From the NCBI RefSeq assembly GCF_001645125.1, contig NZ_LXKA01000382.1:124001-188000 (forward strand): a DNA stretch of 64,000 nt. Reading direction: 5' to 3'. This document shows, one piece after another, positions 26,519 to 35,548 of this stretch. The position numbers and the translations under genes were made by a program. Under the pieces are notes generated by a model that saw only the letters and a program-made list of their open reading frames with translations, was not told the origin of the DNA and did no database searches. Numbering within the stretch: the stretch's first letter is position 1; every line of letters begins with the position of its first letter. The DNA comes from Paraburkholderia ginsengiterrae. Its GTDB lineage: Bacteria > Pseudomonadota > Gammaproteobacteria > Burkholderiales > Burkholderiaceae.

Positions 26519-27292
26519 ATGAATCGTGTGGTGTTGGTAACGGGCGCTTGCGGCGGGATCGGCAGCGTGTTGTGCAAGCGCTTCGTGGAGCAGGGCGATA
26601 CGGTGCTGGCGCTCGACATCGACGCTGCCGCGCTGCTGGCCTTGACCGCGCACCTCGGCGCGGCGCGCGTCACGCCGGTTGCGGTCGATCTCGGCGACGC
26701 CGCCGCGGTGCAGCAAGCGGTGGCCGCCGCGGTCAAGACGCGCGGTCCGGTGGACGTGCTGGTCGCGAACGCGGGTGCCGCGCAAGGACTGACGCTCGCC
26801 ACCACGGATGCCGCGAGCTGGCAGCGCGATATTCATCTGAACCTGAACGGCACGTATCACACGGTGGAAGCGGTGCGCGCGTCGATGATCGAACGGCAGC
26901 AGGGCGTGCTGGTGCTGATCGGCTCGGTGAACGGCATGGCCGCGCTCGGTCATCCGGCGTACAGCGCGGCGAAGGCGGGGCTGATCAGTTACACGAAGGC
27001 GCTGGCGCTTGAACTCGGCCGCCATGGCATACGCGCCAACATTGTCTGCCCGGGCACGGTGAAGACGCAGGCGTGGCAGGCCCGAGTTGACAAGAATCCG
27101 CAGGTGTTCGAGGAACTGAAAAAGTGGTACCCGTTGGGTGACTTCGCGACGCCCGACGATATCGCCGATGCAGTGCAGTTTCTGGCGTCGCCGATGGCGC
27201 GGGTGATTACCGGTGTCGCCTTGCCGGTCGACGGTGGGCTGATGGCTGGCAACCGTTTGATGGCGCAGGAACTGACGCTCGAATCGTTCTGA
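26519..27292 (+). CDS. SDR-family NAD(P)-dependent oxidoreductase
   Basis: 257 residues, classical short-chain dehydrogenase. The cofactor loop is VTGACGGIGSVL and the NAG motif is LVANAGAAQG. The catalytic residues are Ser in IGSVNGMAAL and Tyr/Lys in YSAAKAG. An acidic residue follows beta-2 (LALDID), favouring NAD over NADP. The C-terminal motif GVALPVDGGLMAG is standard. It probably oxidises the sugar or polyol imported by the linked ABC system (inference). ATG 26519 has GAGGAG upstream; 26468 is in-frame but overlaps the operator. Confidence 0.9.
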   Translation: MNRVVLVTGACGGIGSVLCKRFVEQGDTVLALDIDAAALLALTAHLGAARVTPVAVDLGDAAAVQQAVAAAVKTRGPVDVLVANAGAAQGLTLATTDAASWQRDIHLNLNGTYHTVEAVRASMIERQQGVLVLIGSVNGMAALGHPAYSAAKAGLISYTKALALELGRHGIRANIVCPGTVKTQAWQARVDKNPQVFEELKKWYPLGDFATPDDIADAVQFLASPMARVITGVALPVDGGLMAGNRLMAQELTLESF

Positions 27293-27299
27293 ACCACCG

Positions 27300-27337
27300 G
27301 AAGCTACAAGCAAGCAACGAGCAAGCTACAAGCAAGC
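27300..27337 (+). repeat. short direct repeat between SDR and ATPase genes
   Basis: Two copies of AAGCTACAAGCAAGCA, separated by a partial copy (ACGAGC), fill the 86-base gap. It may be a slippage product; no function is suggested. Confidence 0.5.
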
Positions 27338-27378
27338 AGCGCGAGATCGAGTCAACGAAGCACGACGATGAGGACAGC

Positions 27379-28461
27379 ATGGCAGCAGTGCAACTGAGCG
27401 GCATCTTCAAACGCTATGGCGACACGCAAGTGGTGCACGGCATCGACCTCGACATCGACGACGGCGAATTCGTCGTGCTGGTCGGGCCGTCGGGCTGCGG
27501 CAAGAGCACGCTGATGCGCATGGTGGCGGGGCTCGAAGAGATCAGCGGCGGCGATCTGATGATCGGCGGCACGCGTGCGAACAGCCTCGCACCGCAGCAG
27601 CGCAATATTTCGATGGTGTTCCAGAGTTACGCGCTCTATCCGCATCTGTCCGTCTACGAAAACATTGCATTTGGGCCGCGGATTCGCAAGGAGCCGTCCG
27701 CGAAGTTCAAGCCGCGGATCGAAGCGGCCGCGAAGATGCTGAATCTCAGCGGCTATTTGGATCGCTTGCCGCGCGCGCTGTCCGGCGGCCAGCGCCAACG
27801 CGTGGCGATGGGCCGCGCGGTGGTGCGCGAGCCTTCGCTATTCCTGTTCGACGAACCGCTGTCCAATCTCGACGCCAAACTGCGCGTGCAGATGCGCACG
27901 GAAATCAAGGCACTGCATCAGCGGCTGAAGAACACGGTGATCTACGTCACGCACGATCAGATCGAAGCGATGACCATGGCCGACCGCATCGTCGTGATGA
28001 ACGCGGGGCGCATCGAGCAGATCGGCCGTCCGCTGGAGCTGTACGATCGTCCCGCGAATCTGTTCGTGGCGAGCTTTCTCGGTTCGCCATCGATGAATTT
28101 TGCCGAGGGCGCGATCGCGAACCGCTCGCAAGGGCAGGGGCTTGCGTTGAATCTCACGGACGGCGGCGAGATCGTGCTCGAGGGAGCGCCTGCGTCGGCC
28201 GTGGTTGGCGCGAAGGTCACGCTCGGCGTGCGGCCGGAGCACATCGAGATCACGAGCGCGACGCCGGACGCCACGATGGAAGTCGAAGTGACCGAGCCGA
28301 CTGGCGCGGAGACCCATTTGTACGGGAAAATAGGCGGCAGCACGTGGTGCGTGACGACTCGCCAGCGCTCGAAAGTCGAGCCTGGCCAGCGCGTCGCGCT
28401 GCGCCTGCCGGCCGAACATATTCATCTGTTCGACACGGAGAGCGGGCGCAGGCTGGTTTGA
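27379..28461 (+). CDS. sugar ABC transporter ATP-binding protein (UgpC/MalK type)
   Basis: 360 residues. Walker A GPSGCGKST (about residues 37-45), Q-loop SMVFQSYALYPHLSV, signature [17 protein letters not shown], Walker B LFLFDEPLSNLDAKLR and H-loop YVTHDQIEAMTMADRI. The C-terminal TOBE domain (GVRPEHIEITSA, PTGAETHLYGKIGG) is typical of the MalK/UgpC subfamily. It powers the permeases at 23117 and 23965, which have no ATPase gene of their own. Confidence 0.93.
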   Translation: MAAVQLSGIFKRYGDTQVVHGIDLDIDDGEFVVLVGPSGCGKSTLMRMVAGLEEISGGDLMIGGTRANSLAPQQRNISMVFQSYALYPHLSVYENIAFGPRIRKEPSAKFKPRIEAAAKMLNLSGYLDRLPRALSGGQRQRVAMGRAVVREPSLFLFDEPLSNLDAKLRVQMRTEIKALHQRLKNTVIYVTHDQIEAMTMADRIVVMNAGRIEQIGRPLELYDRPANLFVASFLGSPSMNFAEGAIANRSQGQGLALNLTDGGEIVLEGAPASAVVGAKVTLGVRPEHIEITSATPDATMEVEVTEPTGAETHLYGKIGGSTWCVTTRQRSKVEPGQRVALRLPAEHIHLFDTESGRRLV

Positions 28462-28563
28462 ACCGCGTGTTGCTGCTCGAGACCGATTCAAGGACGGCTC
28501 GAGCTGAAGCTGCGACGCGGATTCGTTTAACCCGTGAGAGTAGGCGCTTTTAAGGAACACCGG

Positions 28564-29427
28564 GTGTCCGCACCAAACTTGATTCCCCACATCCGCAGTG
28601 CACTGGCCAATTTGCGGCCCGCCGAGCGCAAGGTCGCCGACATGGTGCTGAGCGACGTCGACTTCGCGATGCGCGCGAGCATCACCGAACTCGCGCAGCG
28701 CGCGGACGTGTCCGAGCCCTCCGTCACGCGATTTTGCCGCGCTATCGGCGCGCATGGCCTGCGCGACTTCAAGATGCAACTGGCGCAGAGCGTGGCGGGC
28801 GGCGTGCCGTATGCATCGACGGCGGTGGCGCGCGACGACGACGTGCAGACGCTGATGGACAAGGTGGGCGAAGCGGCCATCGACGGCATTACCCATGCGC
28901 GTGGCGCGCTGGATCCGGCGGTGGTCGAGAGTGCGATTGCCGCGTTATCGAGCGCGCGGCGGGTGTTTTTCTTCGGCGTCGGTTCGGGATCGGGGCTGGT
29001 CGCGCAGGACGCGGCACTGCGGTTCCTGCGGCTCGATATTGCATCGACCGCTTTTACGGATGGTCATCTGCAGCGTCTTTACGCGGGCCTGATGGAACCG
29101 GGCGACGTGGCTTTCGCGATTTCGCATTCCGGCCGCAGCGTCGAGGTGAACGAAAGCATGCAGATCGCCAAGGAGCGCGGCGCGACCACGATCGCGCTTA
29201 CCAATGTCGGTTCGCGCCTGGCATGGCTGGTCGATATTCCGCTGCTGCTGCGCGTGGCGAGTCCTGTGGATCCGAATACGCCGGGCGTGTCGCGGCTCGT
29301 GCATCTGTGCATCATGGATGCGCTCGCGATTGGGGTCGCGCTCAAGGCCGGGCCTAAGACGCTTGAGAAGATGCGGCATGCGAAGGCGAGGCTGGCGTCG
29401 CATGAACCGGAGGCGGCGGGGGATTGA
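28564..29427 (+). CDS. RpiR/MurR-family transcriptional regulator
   Basis: 287 residues. The N-terminal HTH_6 domain (NLRPAERKVADMVLSDVDFA, then LAQRADVSEPSVTRFCRAIG) is followed by a sugar-phosphate SIS domain (RRVFFFGVGSGSGLVAQDAA, AFAISHSGRSVEVNESM, ATTIALTNVGSRLAWL). Such proteins sense phosphosugars. GTG 28564 has AAGGA seven bases upstream and gives VSAPNLIPHI; a longer frame starts at 28534. It probably acts at the paired dyads in the divergent promoter region. Confidence 0.9.
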   Translation: MSAPNLIPHIRSALANLRPAERKVADMVLSDVDFAMRASITELAQRADVSEPSVTRFCRAIGAHGLRDFKMQLAQSVAGGVPYASTAVARDDDVQTLMDKVGEAAIDGITHARGALDPAVVESAIAALSSARRVFFFGVGSGSGLVAQDAALRFLRLDIASTAFTDGHLQRLYAGLMEPGDVAFAISHSGRSVEVNESMQIAKERGATTIALTNVGSRLAWLVDIPLLLRVASPVDPNTPGVSRLVHLCIMDALAIGVALKAGPKTLEKMRHAKARLASHEPEAAGD

Positions 29428-29510
29428 TTGGCTGTTGGCGGGATTTACGCCTGGCTGGTTAAGGCCTCCAGGTACTTCTGAATAAGCGTTCGTTGCCAGC
29501 GCTGTGGGTC

Positions 29511-30275
29511 TCAAGACCCCGCGTTAATCACTTCGGCACCACTGCTGCCGAAAAATGCCAGTCCGTTGCCGAGCATCGCCTGACCTCGTATGACCGGCAT
29601 GTCATGCGGCGCGGCATCAGCCGCTTTCTTGAGCCACGCGGCGTTGAAGATCTTGCTCCACTGAGCGTTTAACTCAGTCGGTGTCTTGATCTGTACGTGT
29701 CGCGTGGGTGAGAAATTGACCCTCAGCGGAAAGCTCACATATCGTGCCGCGGCGGCGCGGTCGCCGGTTAGCACGGCTTTGTAGAAACCTTGTGCCTGGG
29801 CTTCGAAGGCGGTGTCGCTTTTGTCGGTCACGTCCTGGTAGCGGCGTGTGTCGGGCGGGGCCGCGGGGCCCGGACCGCCACCGCCGGCGAGCGCTACCGG
29901 ATAGGTTTTGCTGTCGGGGCCGGTCCAGCTTCCCGACAAGCCGATGCTGTTTTCGAAGGCAAGCGGAGCATTGCCGTTGCTGCCGTTTCCTTCGAAATGC
30001 AGGGTGAAAGTGCCGCCGCCGGGTTCTTTCAGGGTTAGGCTGCGGCCGGCTGTGCCGGTGAGCGGGATGTCGGTCAAATGCTTGTTGTAGAAGTAGTGGC
30101 TGTCGGGGATAAGCTGACCGTCCTTCACGATCAATGTCATGCCGATTCGCTGGGAGCCAAGGGTGCCTTCGTAGACGGCAGTGACGACTTCGTTATTGCT
30201 TTGCGCTAATGCGGAGGTCGCCAGAGCGATGCAGATGGCGCCGGTGGTGGTCAAATGCTGGAAGAAGCGTTTCAT
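29511..30275 (-). CDS. secreted hypothetical protein (254 aa)
   Basis: Signal peptide MKRFFQHLTTTGAICIALAT, cleaved after ALA, leaving QSNNEVVTAVYEGTLGSQRI. The N-terminal half repeats short beta segments (IGMTLIVKDGQLIPDSHYFY, LTLKEPGGGTFTLHFEGN). The C-terminal half has DTAFEAQAQGFYKAVLTGDR and FPLRVNFSPTRHVQIKTPTE, like a nuclear-transport-factor-2-type or lipocalin-like periplasmic domain, but I cannot assign a family. GGAAGGG stands before the ATG at 30275. It lies downstream of, and in the same direction as, the LuxR gene. Confidence 0.65.
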   Translation of the reverse strand: MKRFFQHLTTTGAICIALATSALAQSNNEVVTAVYEGTLGSQRIGMTLIVKDGQLIPDSHYFYNKHLTDIPLTGTAGRSLTLKEPGGGTFTLHFEGNGSNGNAPLAFENSIGLSGSWTGPDSKTYPVALAGGGGPGPAAPPDTRRYQDVTDKSDTAFEAQAQGFYKAVLTGDRAAAARYVSFPLRVNFSPTRHVQIKTPTELNAQWSKIFNAAWLKKAADAAPHDMPVIRGQAMLGNGLAFFGSSGAEVINAGS

Positions 30276-30316
30276 GCGTTTCCCTTCCGGATTCCGCGCT
30301 GGCTCGGGCAATCGCG

Positions 30317-31120
30317 TCAATGTGCCTCCGACTCTTCGTCGAGAATCAGCAGGAACAACGTTGATTGGGATGAGATATCCAGTTTCTTGTAGAGATTGCG
30401 CCGATGAACCTTGGCAGTTGCAGGCGAGACGCCGAGTAGCCGCGCGATATTCTTGGTGGAATGACCGGCGAGGATCATCAGCGCAATTTCAATTTCGCGG
30501 TTCGTGAGGGCCGCGGTGGATTTCTTACGCAGCGCTTGTTCGAACTGAACACGACGGTCGCCCCCTGAGGCGGAAGCAACGCTCGGCGACGCAACAGCTG
30601 TCTGCGAGGAAACCGCGTGGCACATCAACGGAATGATCCACGCTCCATAAAGACACAGCGTGCCGATCTCGGACGCACTGAAGCGCCGCTTACCGCCCAG
30701 CGATAGTGACAGCGTTCCCCCGGTTGATAGAGGTGCCAGGAACTGCACTTCATCTTCCAGCACGTTAATCGAAAAATAGCGGCGAAAGTATTCGGTTTCT
30801 CGGAAGTGATCGGGCGCCACTTCGTCGAGACAATACACGCCGGAGCGAATGGCACTCAGACTGAATTGATAGAAAGGGTCCAGAAGATAAACGCTGTTCA
30901 AATACCCTCTGAACAATTCTTCCCCCGAGGCAGGCGCCTGGATTTCCGCAATCAACTGCGGTTTCCTGTCAGGCCAGAAGATCACCGCCACCCAGTTGTC
31001 GAACTGGACCACGCCGCGTAGCAAATCCGTCAGCGCATGCCAGAACTGCTTGTCGTCGAGTTTTTCGATCAGACGTCCAAGCCGGTTATGAAATGCCACG
31101 TCCGAGACTTCAAACTGCAT
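30317..31120 (-). CDS. LuxR-family transcriptional regulator
   Basis: 267 residues. The C-terminal HTH reads ALTNREIEIALMILAGHSTK, NIARLLGVSPATAKVHRRNL and YKKLDIS, a standard GerE/LuxR domain. The N-terminal 190 residues (FHNRLGRLIEKLDDKQFWHA, SGVYCLDEVAPDHFRETEYF) form an unassigned sensory domain without autoinducer-site signatures. ATG 31120 has GGGAG upstream; in-frame 31135 is an alternative. It is divergent from the P1 peptidase and polyamine-binding genes and probably regulates them. Confidence 0.88.
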   Translation of the reverse strand: MQFEVSDVAFHNRLGRLIEKLDDKQFWHALTDLLRGVVQFDNWVAVIFWPDRKPQLIAEIQAPASGEELFRGYLNSVYLLDPFYQFSLSAIRSGVYCLDEVAPDHFRETEYFRRYFSINVLEDEVQFLAPLSTGGTLSLSLGGKRRFSASEIGTLCLYGAWIIPLMCHAVSSQTAVASPSVASASGGDRRVQFEQALRKKSTAALTNREIEIALMILAGHSTKNIARLLGVSPATAKVHRRNLYKKLDISSQSTLFLLILDEESEAH

Positions 31121-31271
31121 GCCGACTTCTCCCAACTACCCCTAAAAGGGTAGGCCGCACAATTGTTCTAGCCCTTCGGCCTGATTTTCACCCACAGCCT
31201 TGCACCCTAGTATCGCAGTACCCCAACGCATACACGCCGACTAATTCGCTCGGCAATACAGGAGGAAAGGC

Positions 31272-32399
31272 ATGGGCATCAGAGACCTCGGTGTTCGAAT
31301 CGGTTACGGCACCCCGGGCCCGTTCAACAGCATTACCGACGTGCAAGGCGTCAGAGTCGGTCATCGTACCCTGGTCGAAAATCGGGGAGAAGTTTCGATT
31401 CGAACGGGCGTGACCATCATCGAGCCGCGCCCCGGCGTCGCGAGGTTCGAACCATGTTTTGCCGGGACTCACGTGCTTAACGGCAACGGTGACGCAACTG
31501 GCCTCGAATGGATCCGCGAGTCCGGTTTGCTCACGACGCCGATTGCCTATACGAACACGCACAGTGTCGGCGTGGTCCGTGATGCGCTCGTCGCCGCGGA
31601 GCGTTCTTCGGTTGGCGATAGCCAGTACTGGTGCATGCCCGTGGTGCTGGAGACTTTCGACGGGGTACTAAACGACATCTGGGGCCAGCATGTCACGGCG
31701 GCGCACGTCCACGAGGCAATGGCACAGGCCACGAGCGGGCCGGTCCCTGAAGGATCGGTCGGCGGAGGCACCGGCATGATTTGCCATGAATTCAAAGGCG
31801 GCATCGGAACGGCATCGCGCAAGCTGACGCCAGACGAGGGCGGCTGGACGGTCGGCGCGTTGGTTCAGGCCAACTACGGCCGCCGCGAAGCGCTTCGCGT
31901 AGCCGGCTACCCTGTCGGCGATGTGCTGCGCGACGTGCCGTCGCCGTTTTCCCGACGGCTGGCAGGCGTCCCGGGAATGGGATCGATCGTGGTGACGCTC
32001 GCCACTGACGCGCCACTGCTGCCACACCAGTGCGATCAGGTAGCGCGGCGCGCGAGCATCGGACTCGCACGCGTGGGCGGCGGTACCGAATATGCCAGCG
32101 GCGACATCTTCGTCGCTTTCTCGGTAGGCAACCGCGGCATCCCGCCGGCGGATTACAGCCTGGCGCGAGAGCCCATCATGCACGTGCGCAGCATAGCCCA
32201 GGATTTCATTTCGTCAATCTTCGTCGCTGCGGCGGAAGCGGTTGAAGAAGCGATTCTCAACGCACTGGTAGCGGCCGACGATACCGAGGGACAAGGTGTT
32301 CATGTCCACGCGCTGGGCGCGGACCGCTTGCTGGATGCTCTCGCGGAAGTGGGGTGGCGTCCGGGCCGGAGGCCATTGACGCATTACTCCACGAACTAA
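31272..32399 (+). CDS. P1-family peptidase (DmpA-like aminopeptidase)
   Basis: 375 residues, the length of DmpA/BapA-type N-terminal nucleophile hydrolases, which cleave N-terminal residues or beta-peptides and mature by self-cleavage. Family signatures are ITDVQGVRVGHRTL, VGGGTGMICHEFKGGIGTAS and the nucleophile segment RLAGVPGMGSIVVTLATDAP, in which the Ser (about residue 238) is the expected self-processing nucleophile. A GGAGG is just upstream of the start. The next gene encodes a polyamine-type binding protein, suggesting use of amidated polyamine or small peptide substrates. Confidence 0.9.
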   Translation: MGIRDLGVRIGYGTPGPFNSITDVQGVRVGHRTLVENRGEVSIRTGVTIIEPRPGVARFEPCFAGTHVLNGNGDATGLEWIRESGLLTTPIAYTNTHSVGVVRDALVAAERSSVGDSQYWCMPVVLETFDGVLNDIWGQHVTAAHVHEAMAQATSGPVPEGSVGGGTGMICHEFKGGIGTASRKLTPDEGGWTVGALVQANYGRREALRVAGYPVGDVLRDVPSPFSRRLAGVPGMGSIVVTLATDAPLLPHQCDQVARRASIGLARVGGGTEYASGDIFVAFSVGNRGIPPADYSLAREPIMHVRSIAQDFISSIFVAAAEAVEEAILNALVAADDTEGQGVHVHALGADRLLDALAEVGWRPGRRPLTHYSTN

Positions 32400-32445
32400 C
32401 GATTACGTCTTCTGTGAAACGCTTCATCCTGATCGAAGGGCCACT

Positions 32446-33555
32446 ATGACTATCCGTCATCGCATCTCCGTCATCACCGGTACGCTTGTCGCTTTGGGCG
32501 TCATGACGTTGGGCGCCAACCATGCCGAAGCCGAAGACCTGAATGTCTACAACTGGTCGGACAATATCGCCGACGACACCGTGTCGGGATTCGAAAAGCA
32601 AACCAGTATTCACACACGCTACGACGTCTACGACGGCGACGACACCTTGCAGGCCAAATTGCTGAGTGGCTCGTCGGGTTACGACGTGGTAGTGCCTTCG
32701 TCCGCCTATGCCGCCAAGCAAATTGAAGCGGGTGTTTATCGAAAGCTCGACAAGAGCAAGATTCCCAACCTGGCCAACTTGGACCCGTTGCTCATGAAAA
32801 TGCTCGCCTCAGCCGACCCGGGCAATCAATACATGGTGCCATGGTCATGGGGAACGGATGGCATTGGGTACAACGCGACCAAAGTCACCCAGATTCTGGG
32901 CAAGGACGCACCTTATGACAGCTGGGACCTGCTATTTAACCCGCAGTATGTATCCAGGCTGAAATCCTGTGGAGTCTCGGTGCTCGACTCGCCAGAGGAT
33001 GCGTTCTCAGTCGGGTTGGTCTACTTGCATAAGGATCCTAATAGCAGGAACCCGGCGGATTATCAGGCGGTTTACCAGTTGTTCAAGACGATTCGACCGT
33101 ACATCACCCAGTTCAATTCTTCCGGCTACATCAATGACCTGGCCAATAACGATGTTTGCATCGCGCTGGCGTGGTCGGGTGATGTTGGCATCGCGAAACG
33201 GCGTGCTGAGGAAGCGCACCGCTCCTACGAAATTCGCTATGTCATTCCGAATGGCGACGGGGTACTGTGGTTCGATCTGATGGGTGTGCCGAAAGATGCA
33301 CCTCACCCTGAAGCCGCCATGCTATGGATCAACTACATCCTTCAGCCAAAGGTTAGCGCGGCAATCACCAATCAGGTTTTCTATCCGAACGCCAACGCCG
33401 CTGCTCTTAACTATGTGAAGGCGGACATTCTCAAGAACAACGCGGTCTACCCTGACCCTGACAGGATGAAATCGCTCACGCTGTCACAACCCTTGCCGAC
33501 AGATATCATGCGCCTTGAAAACCGGTTGTGGACCCAGCTGAAGTCGGGGCGCTGA
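32446..33555 (+). CDS. potF: polyamine-type ABC binding protein (PotF-like)
   Basis: 369 residues. Signal peptide with the core VITGTLVALGVMTLGANHAEA, then DLNVYNWSDNIADDTVSGFE, strongly like the opening of mature PotF. Other blocks are SGYDVVVPSSAYAAKQIEAG, YRKLDKSKIPNLANLDPLL, SWGTDGIGYNATKV and VIPNGDGVLWFDLMGVPKDA. It binds putrescine or a related amine in the periplasm. The cognate permease and ATPase genes are not in the window, so this may serve an unlinked transporter. It follows the P1 peptidase by 46 bases. Confidence 0.85.
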   Translation: MTIRHRISVITGTLVALGVMTLGANHAEAEDLNVYNWSDNIADDTVSGFEKQTSIHTRYDVYDGDDTLQAKLLSGSSGYDVVVPSSAYAAKQIEAGVYRKLDKSKIPNLANLDPLLMKMLASADPGNQYMVPWSWGTDGIGYNATKVTQILGKDAPYDSWDLLFNPQYVSRLKSCGVSVLDSPEDAFSVGLVYLHKDPNSRNPADYQAVYQLFKTIRPYITQFNSSGYINDLANNDVCIALAWSGDVGIAKRRAEEAHRSYEIRYVIPNGDGVLWFDLMGVPKDAPHPEAAMLWINYILQPKVSAAITNQVFYPNANAAALNYVKADILKNNAVYPDPDRMKSLTLSQPLPTDIMRLENRLWTQLKSGR

Positions 33556-33637
33556 CGGGGATGTTTTGCGGGAACGCTGCAGAGTCGCGAGGCAATTGTT
33601 CGATAGAATGGCTCGTCGAAGTTCCCGCGCACTTGCC

Positions 33638-34573
33638 ATGACGAGTCCTATGACCACGACATTCGGCGTCGATCTTCCGCAACCGGCACTGCTCTACACG
33701 CCAACGCAAGGTGTACCGATCCGCGTCATCGAGGCGCCTACGGACTACATCACGCCGTCGATTCAGATCGCCACAACGATCTTTGCAGCGGCAGTCAGTG
33801 TCCTGGTGATCGTGCTTCAGTTGCGGCGGCAACATCGTGAGGCGATTGAGCAGCACAAGCGAAGCGTCAAAGCTGATCTTCAGCTTGAGGCGTATCGTGA
33901 GTTCCAGAGCGCCATCCGGCCGTACAGCGATGCGAGTGTGCCAACGGCCACGATGGCTTCCATCCGAACGGCTTTTGCCATAGCTGTTGATCGCACCCAG
34001 GCCGGGCTGGACCAGGCCCCTGTCATCTACAGGGCGCCTGCTTTCATGGGAGAACTGAACCGCTATGCCGAGGCGGCCGTTCGACTCATCTTCTTTATCG
34101 AGCGATACGACGCGCTGCTGGTGGGCTTCGATATCTTCAAGATAGCGATCAATTCCGCAATACACGATATTCATCACACAAACCTTCTGTTCCAGTCGAT
34201 GCTTATCCGTTGGTTGCCTATCGAGAATCCAGAAGTCGCGCGAAACCCTGCCGCCGCTCCGTTCATTTATCGACCGGACATCACGGCCAATACGCTTATC
34301 GAATTTGATGCGCTTGCGGAACCGCTTCAAGTCGCATTGGGACGCCTTCAATGCTGGATCGGCGATCTCGCCGTTGAAGTTCAGAATCATCTGCTCGGCG
34401 AGTATGCGGATCAACCCGTGGAGCGCCGCAACGCGCCCAATCAATCCTACTTCACCGTCACTGCCGCGCCGGACGAACGCCAACGGCTAGATGGGCTGTT
34501 TAGCGCCATGCCATTCATGCAACAGGCGATTGCCGCCGGGAACCACGCGAGACAAGCTAACCAGCGCGGATAG
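33638..34573 (+). CDS. hypothetical single-pass membrane protein
   Basis: About 311 residues. One helix (IQIATTIFAAAVSVLVIVLQ) near residue 40 is followed by a basic/coiled segment (LRRQHREAIEQHKRSVKADL) and a long helical domain containing RTAFAIAVDRTQAGLDQAP, MGELNRYAEAAVRLIFFIER and LQVALGRLQCWIGDLAVEVQ. It resembles small bacterial proteins with an N-terminal anchor and a cytoplasmic helical domain. The start is uncertain (33638, or in-frame 33608); neither has a good ribosome-binding site. Confidence 0.6.
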   Translation: MTSPMTTTFGVDLPQPALLYTPTQGVPIRVIEAPTDYITPSIQIATTIFAAAVSVLVIVLQLRRQHREAIEQHKRSVKADLQLEAYREFQSAIRPYSDASVPTATMASIRTAFAIAVDRTQAGLDQAPVIYRAPAFMGELNRYAEAAVRLIFFIERYDALLVGFDIFKIAINSAIHDIHHTNLLFQSMLIRWLPIENPEVARNPAAAPFIYRPDITANTLIEFDALAEPLQVALGRLQCWIGDLAVEVQNHLLGEYADQPVERRNAPNQSYFTVTAAPDERQRLDGLFSAMPFMQQAIAAGNHARQANQRG

Positions 34574-34633
34574 CCCACAGTTCACCGGCCGTGCAGTGTC
34601 GCGGCCTTCGGCGTGCGCGGCTTCGACTGGAAA

Positions 34634-35548
34634 TCAGTCGTGAACCAGTTTGTTATCAGGTTTTGCGAACGATTCACCCACCACCATCCACCCAAACCTC
34701 CGCGACAACCTCTCCGTCGCGGCGCGCAAAGTTTGCGCCGGCGCGCCTGCCAATTCGCTATCGAAATTCCCGCTAGTGCCCATGATCGCCAGCACGAGGC
34801 AGATGTTGCCCGTATGGTCGAACACCGGCGCAGCCAACGTATCGATGCCCGGAACGGGTCGGCTAAGGGCCGTATCGACACCATCGGCTCGAATTTGCGC
34901 AAGGCGCTGCTCATAGGCTTTCGTCAGCGGCGGCGACCCGGACACAGCATCCGCGCAGCCAACGGCCTTTCCCGCGAACACTTCAGCCATGTCCGCCCCC
35001 GCGAGCCGTAGATGATCCTGCGCCAGCAACCCAGCGCGCACATCATCCGCGACATACGCAGCAAACACCCGCCCAATTGCTGTATTCACCAGCGACATCA
35101 CCGTGCCGACCCGCAGGCTCACGTGCAGCGGCCGCGCGGATTCCTCCAGGCGCACCACGGTGGGCCCGAGCGGACCGAGCACGGCCATCGCGACGCTCAT
35201 CCCCGTCGACCCCGCCAGCTCCACCACCTCGGGTTCCGCCTCACGCGTCGGCGACAAGCGCTGCAAGCCAATCAGCCCCAACTCCAGCGCAAGGGGCCCA
35301 GCTTCAAAACAGCCCGCCGCATCACGATTAAGCAAGCCGATTTTCTGCAAGCTCACCAGATGCGGAAACGCCTTTGCCGGCGGCATGCCGGCCGAGGCCG
35401 CGAGATCGCGGAGGTTCAGCGGCCGCGCCGCCGCCACGAGCGCGGCCAGCAGTTCGCCCGTGCTATCGAGCGACTGGATGCCGCGCTGCGGTTTCAGATC
35501 GGCAGAAGCAGCAGAAGCGCCGTGAGAAGTATCGGGAGAGTCGGTCAC
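34634..35548 (-). CDS. IclR-family transcriptional regulator (downstream copy)
   Basis: 304 residues. Winged HTH: GIQSLDSTGELLAALVAAAR, LRDLAASAGMPPAKAFPHLV, SLQKIGLLNRD. The effector domain has VVRLEESARPLHVSLRVGTV and DTLAAPVFDHTGNICLVLAI. The first codons overlap the last codons of the upstream IclR gene by four bases, so they are co-translated. The two proteins are paralogous in layout (Q-R-G-I-Q-S at the same place) and may form heterodimers. Target: probably the divergent MBL/monooxygenase operon. Confidence 0.88.
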   Translation of the reverse strand: MTDSPDTSHGASAASADLKPQRGIQSLDSTGELLAALVAAARPLNLRDLAASAGMPPAKAFPHLVSLQKIGLLNRDAAGCFEAGPLALELGLIGLQRLSPTREAEPEVVELAGSTGMSVAMAVLGPLGPTVVRLEESARPLHVSLRVGTVMSLVNTAIGRVFAAYVADDVRAGLLAQDHLRLAGADMAEVFAGKAVGCADAVSGSPPLTKAYEQRLAQIRADGVDTALSRPVPGIDTLAAPVFDHTGNICLVLAIMGTSGNFDSELAGAPAQTLRAATERLSRRFGWMVVGESFAKPDNKLVHD

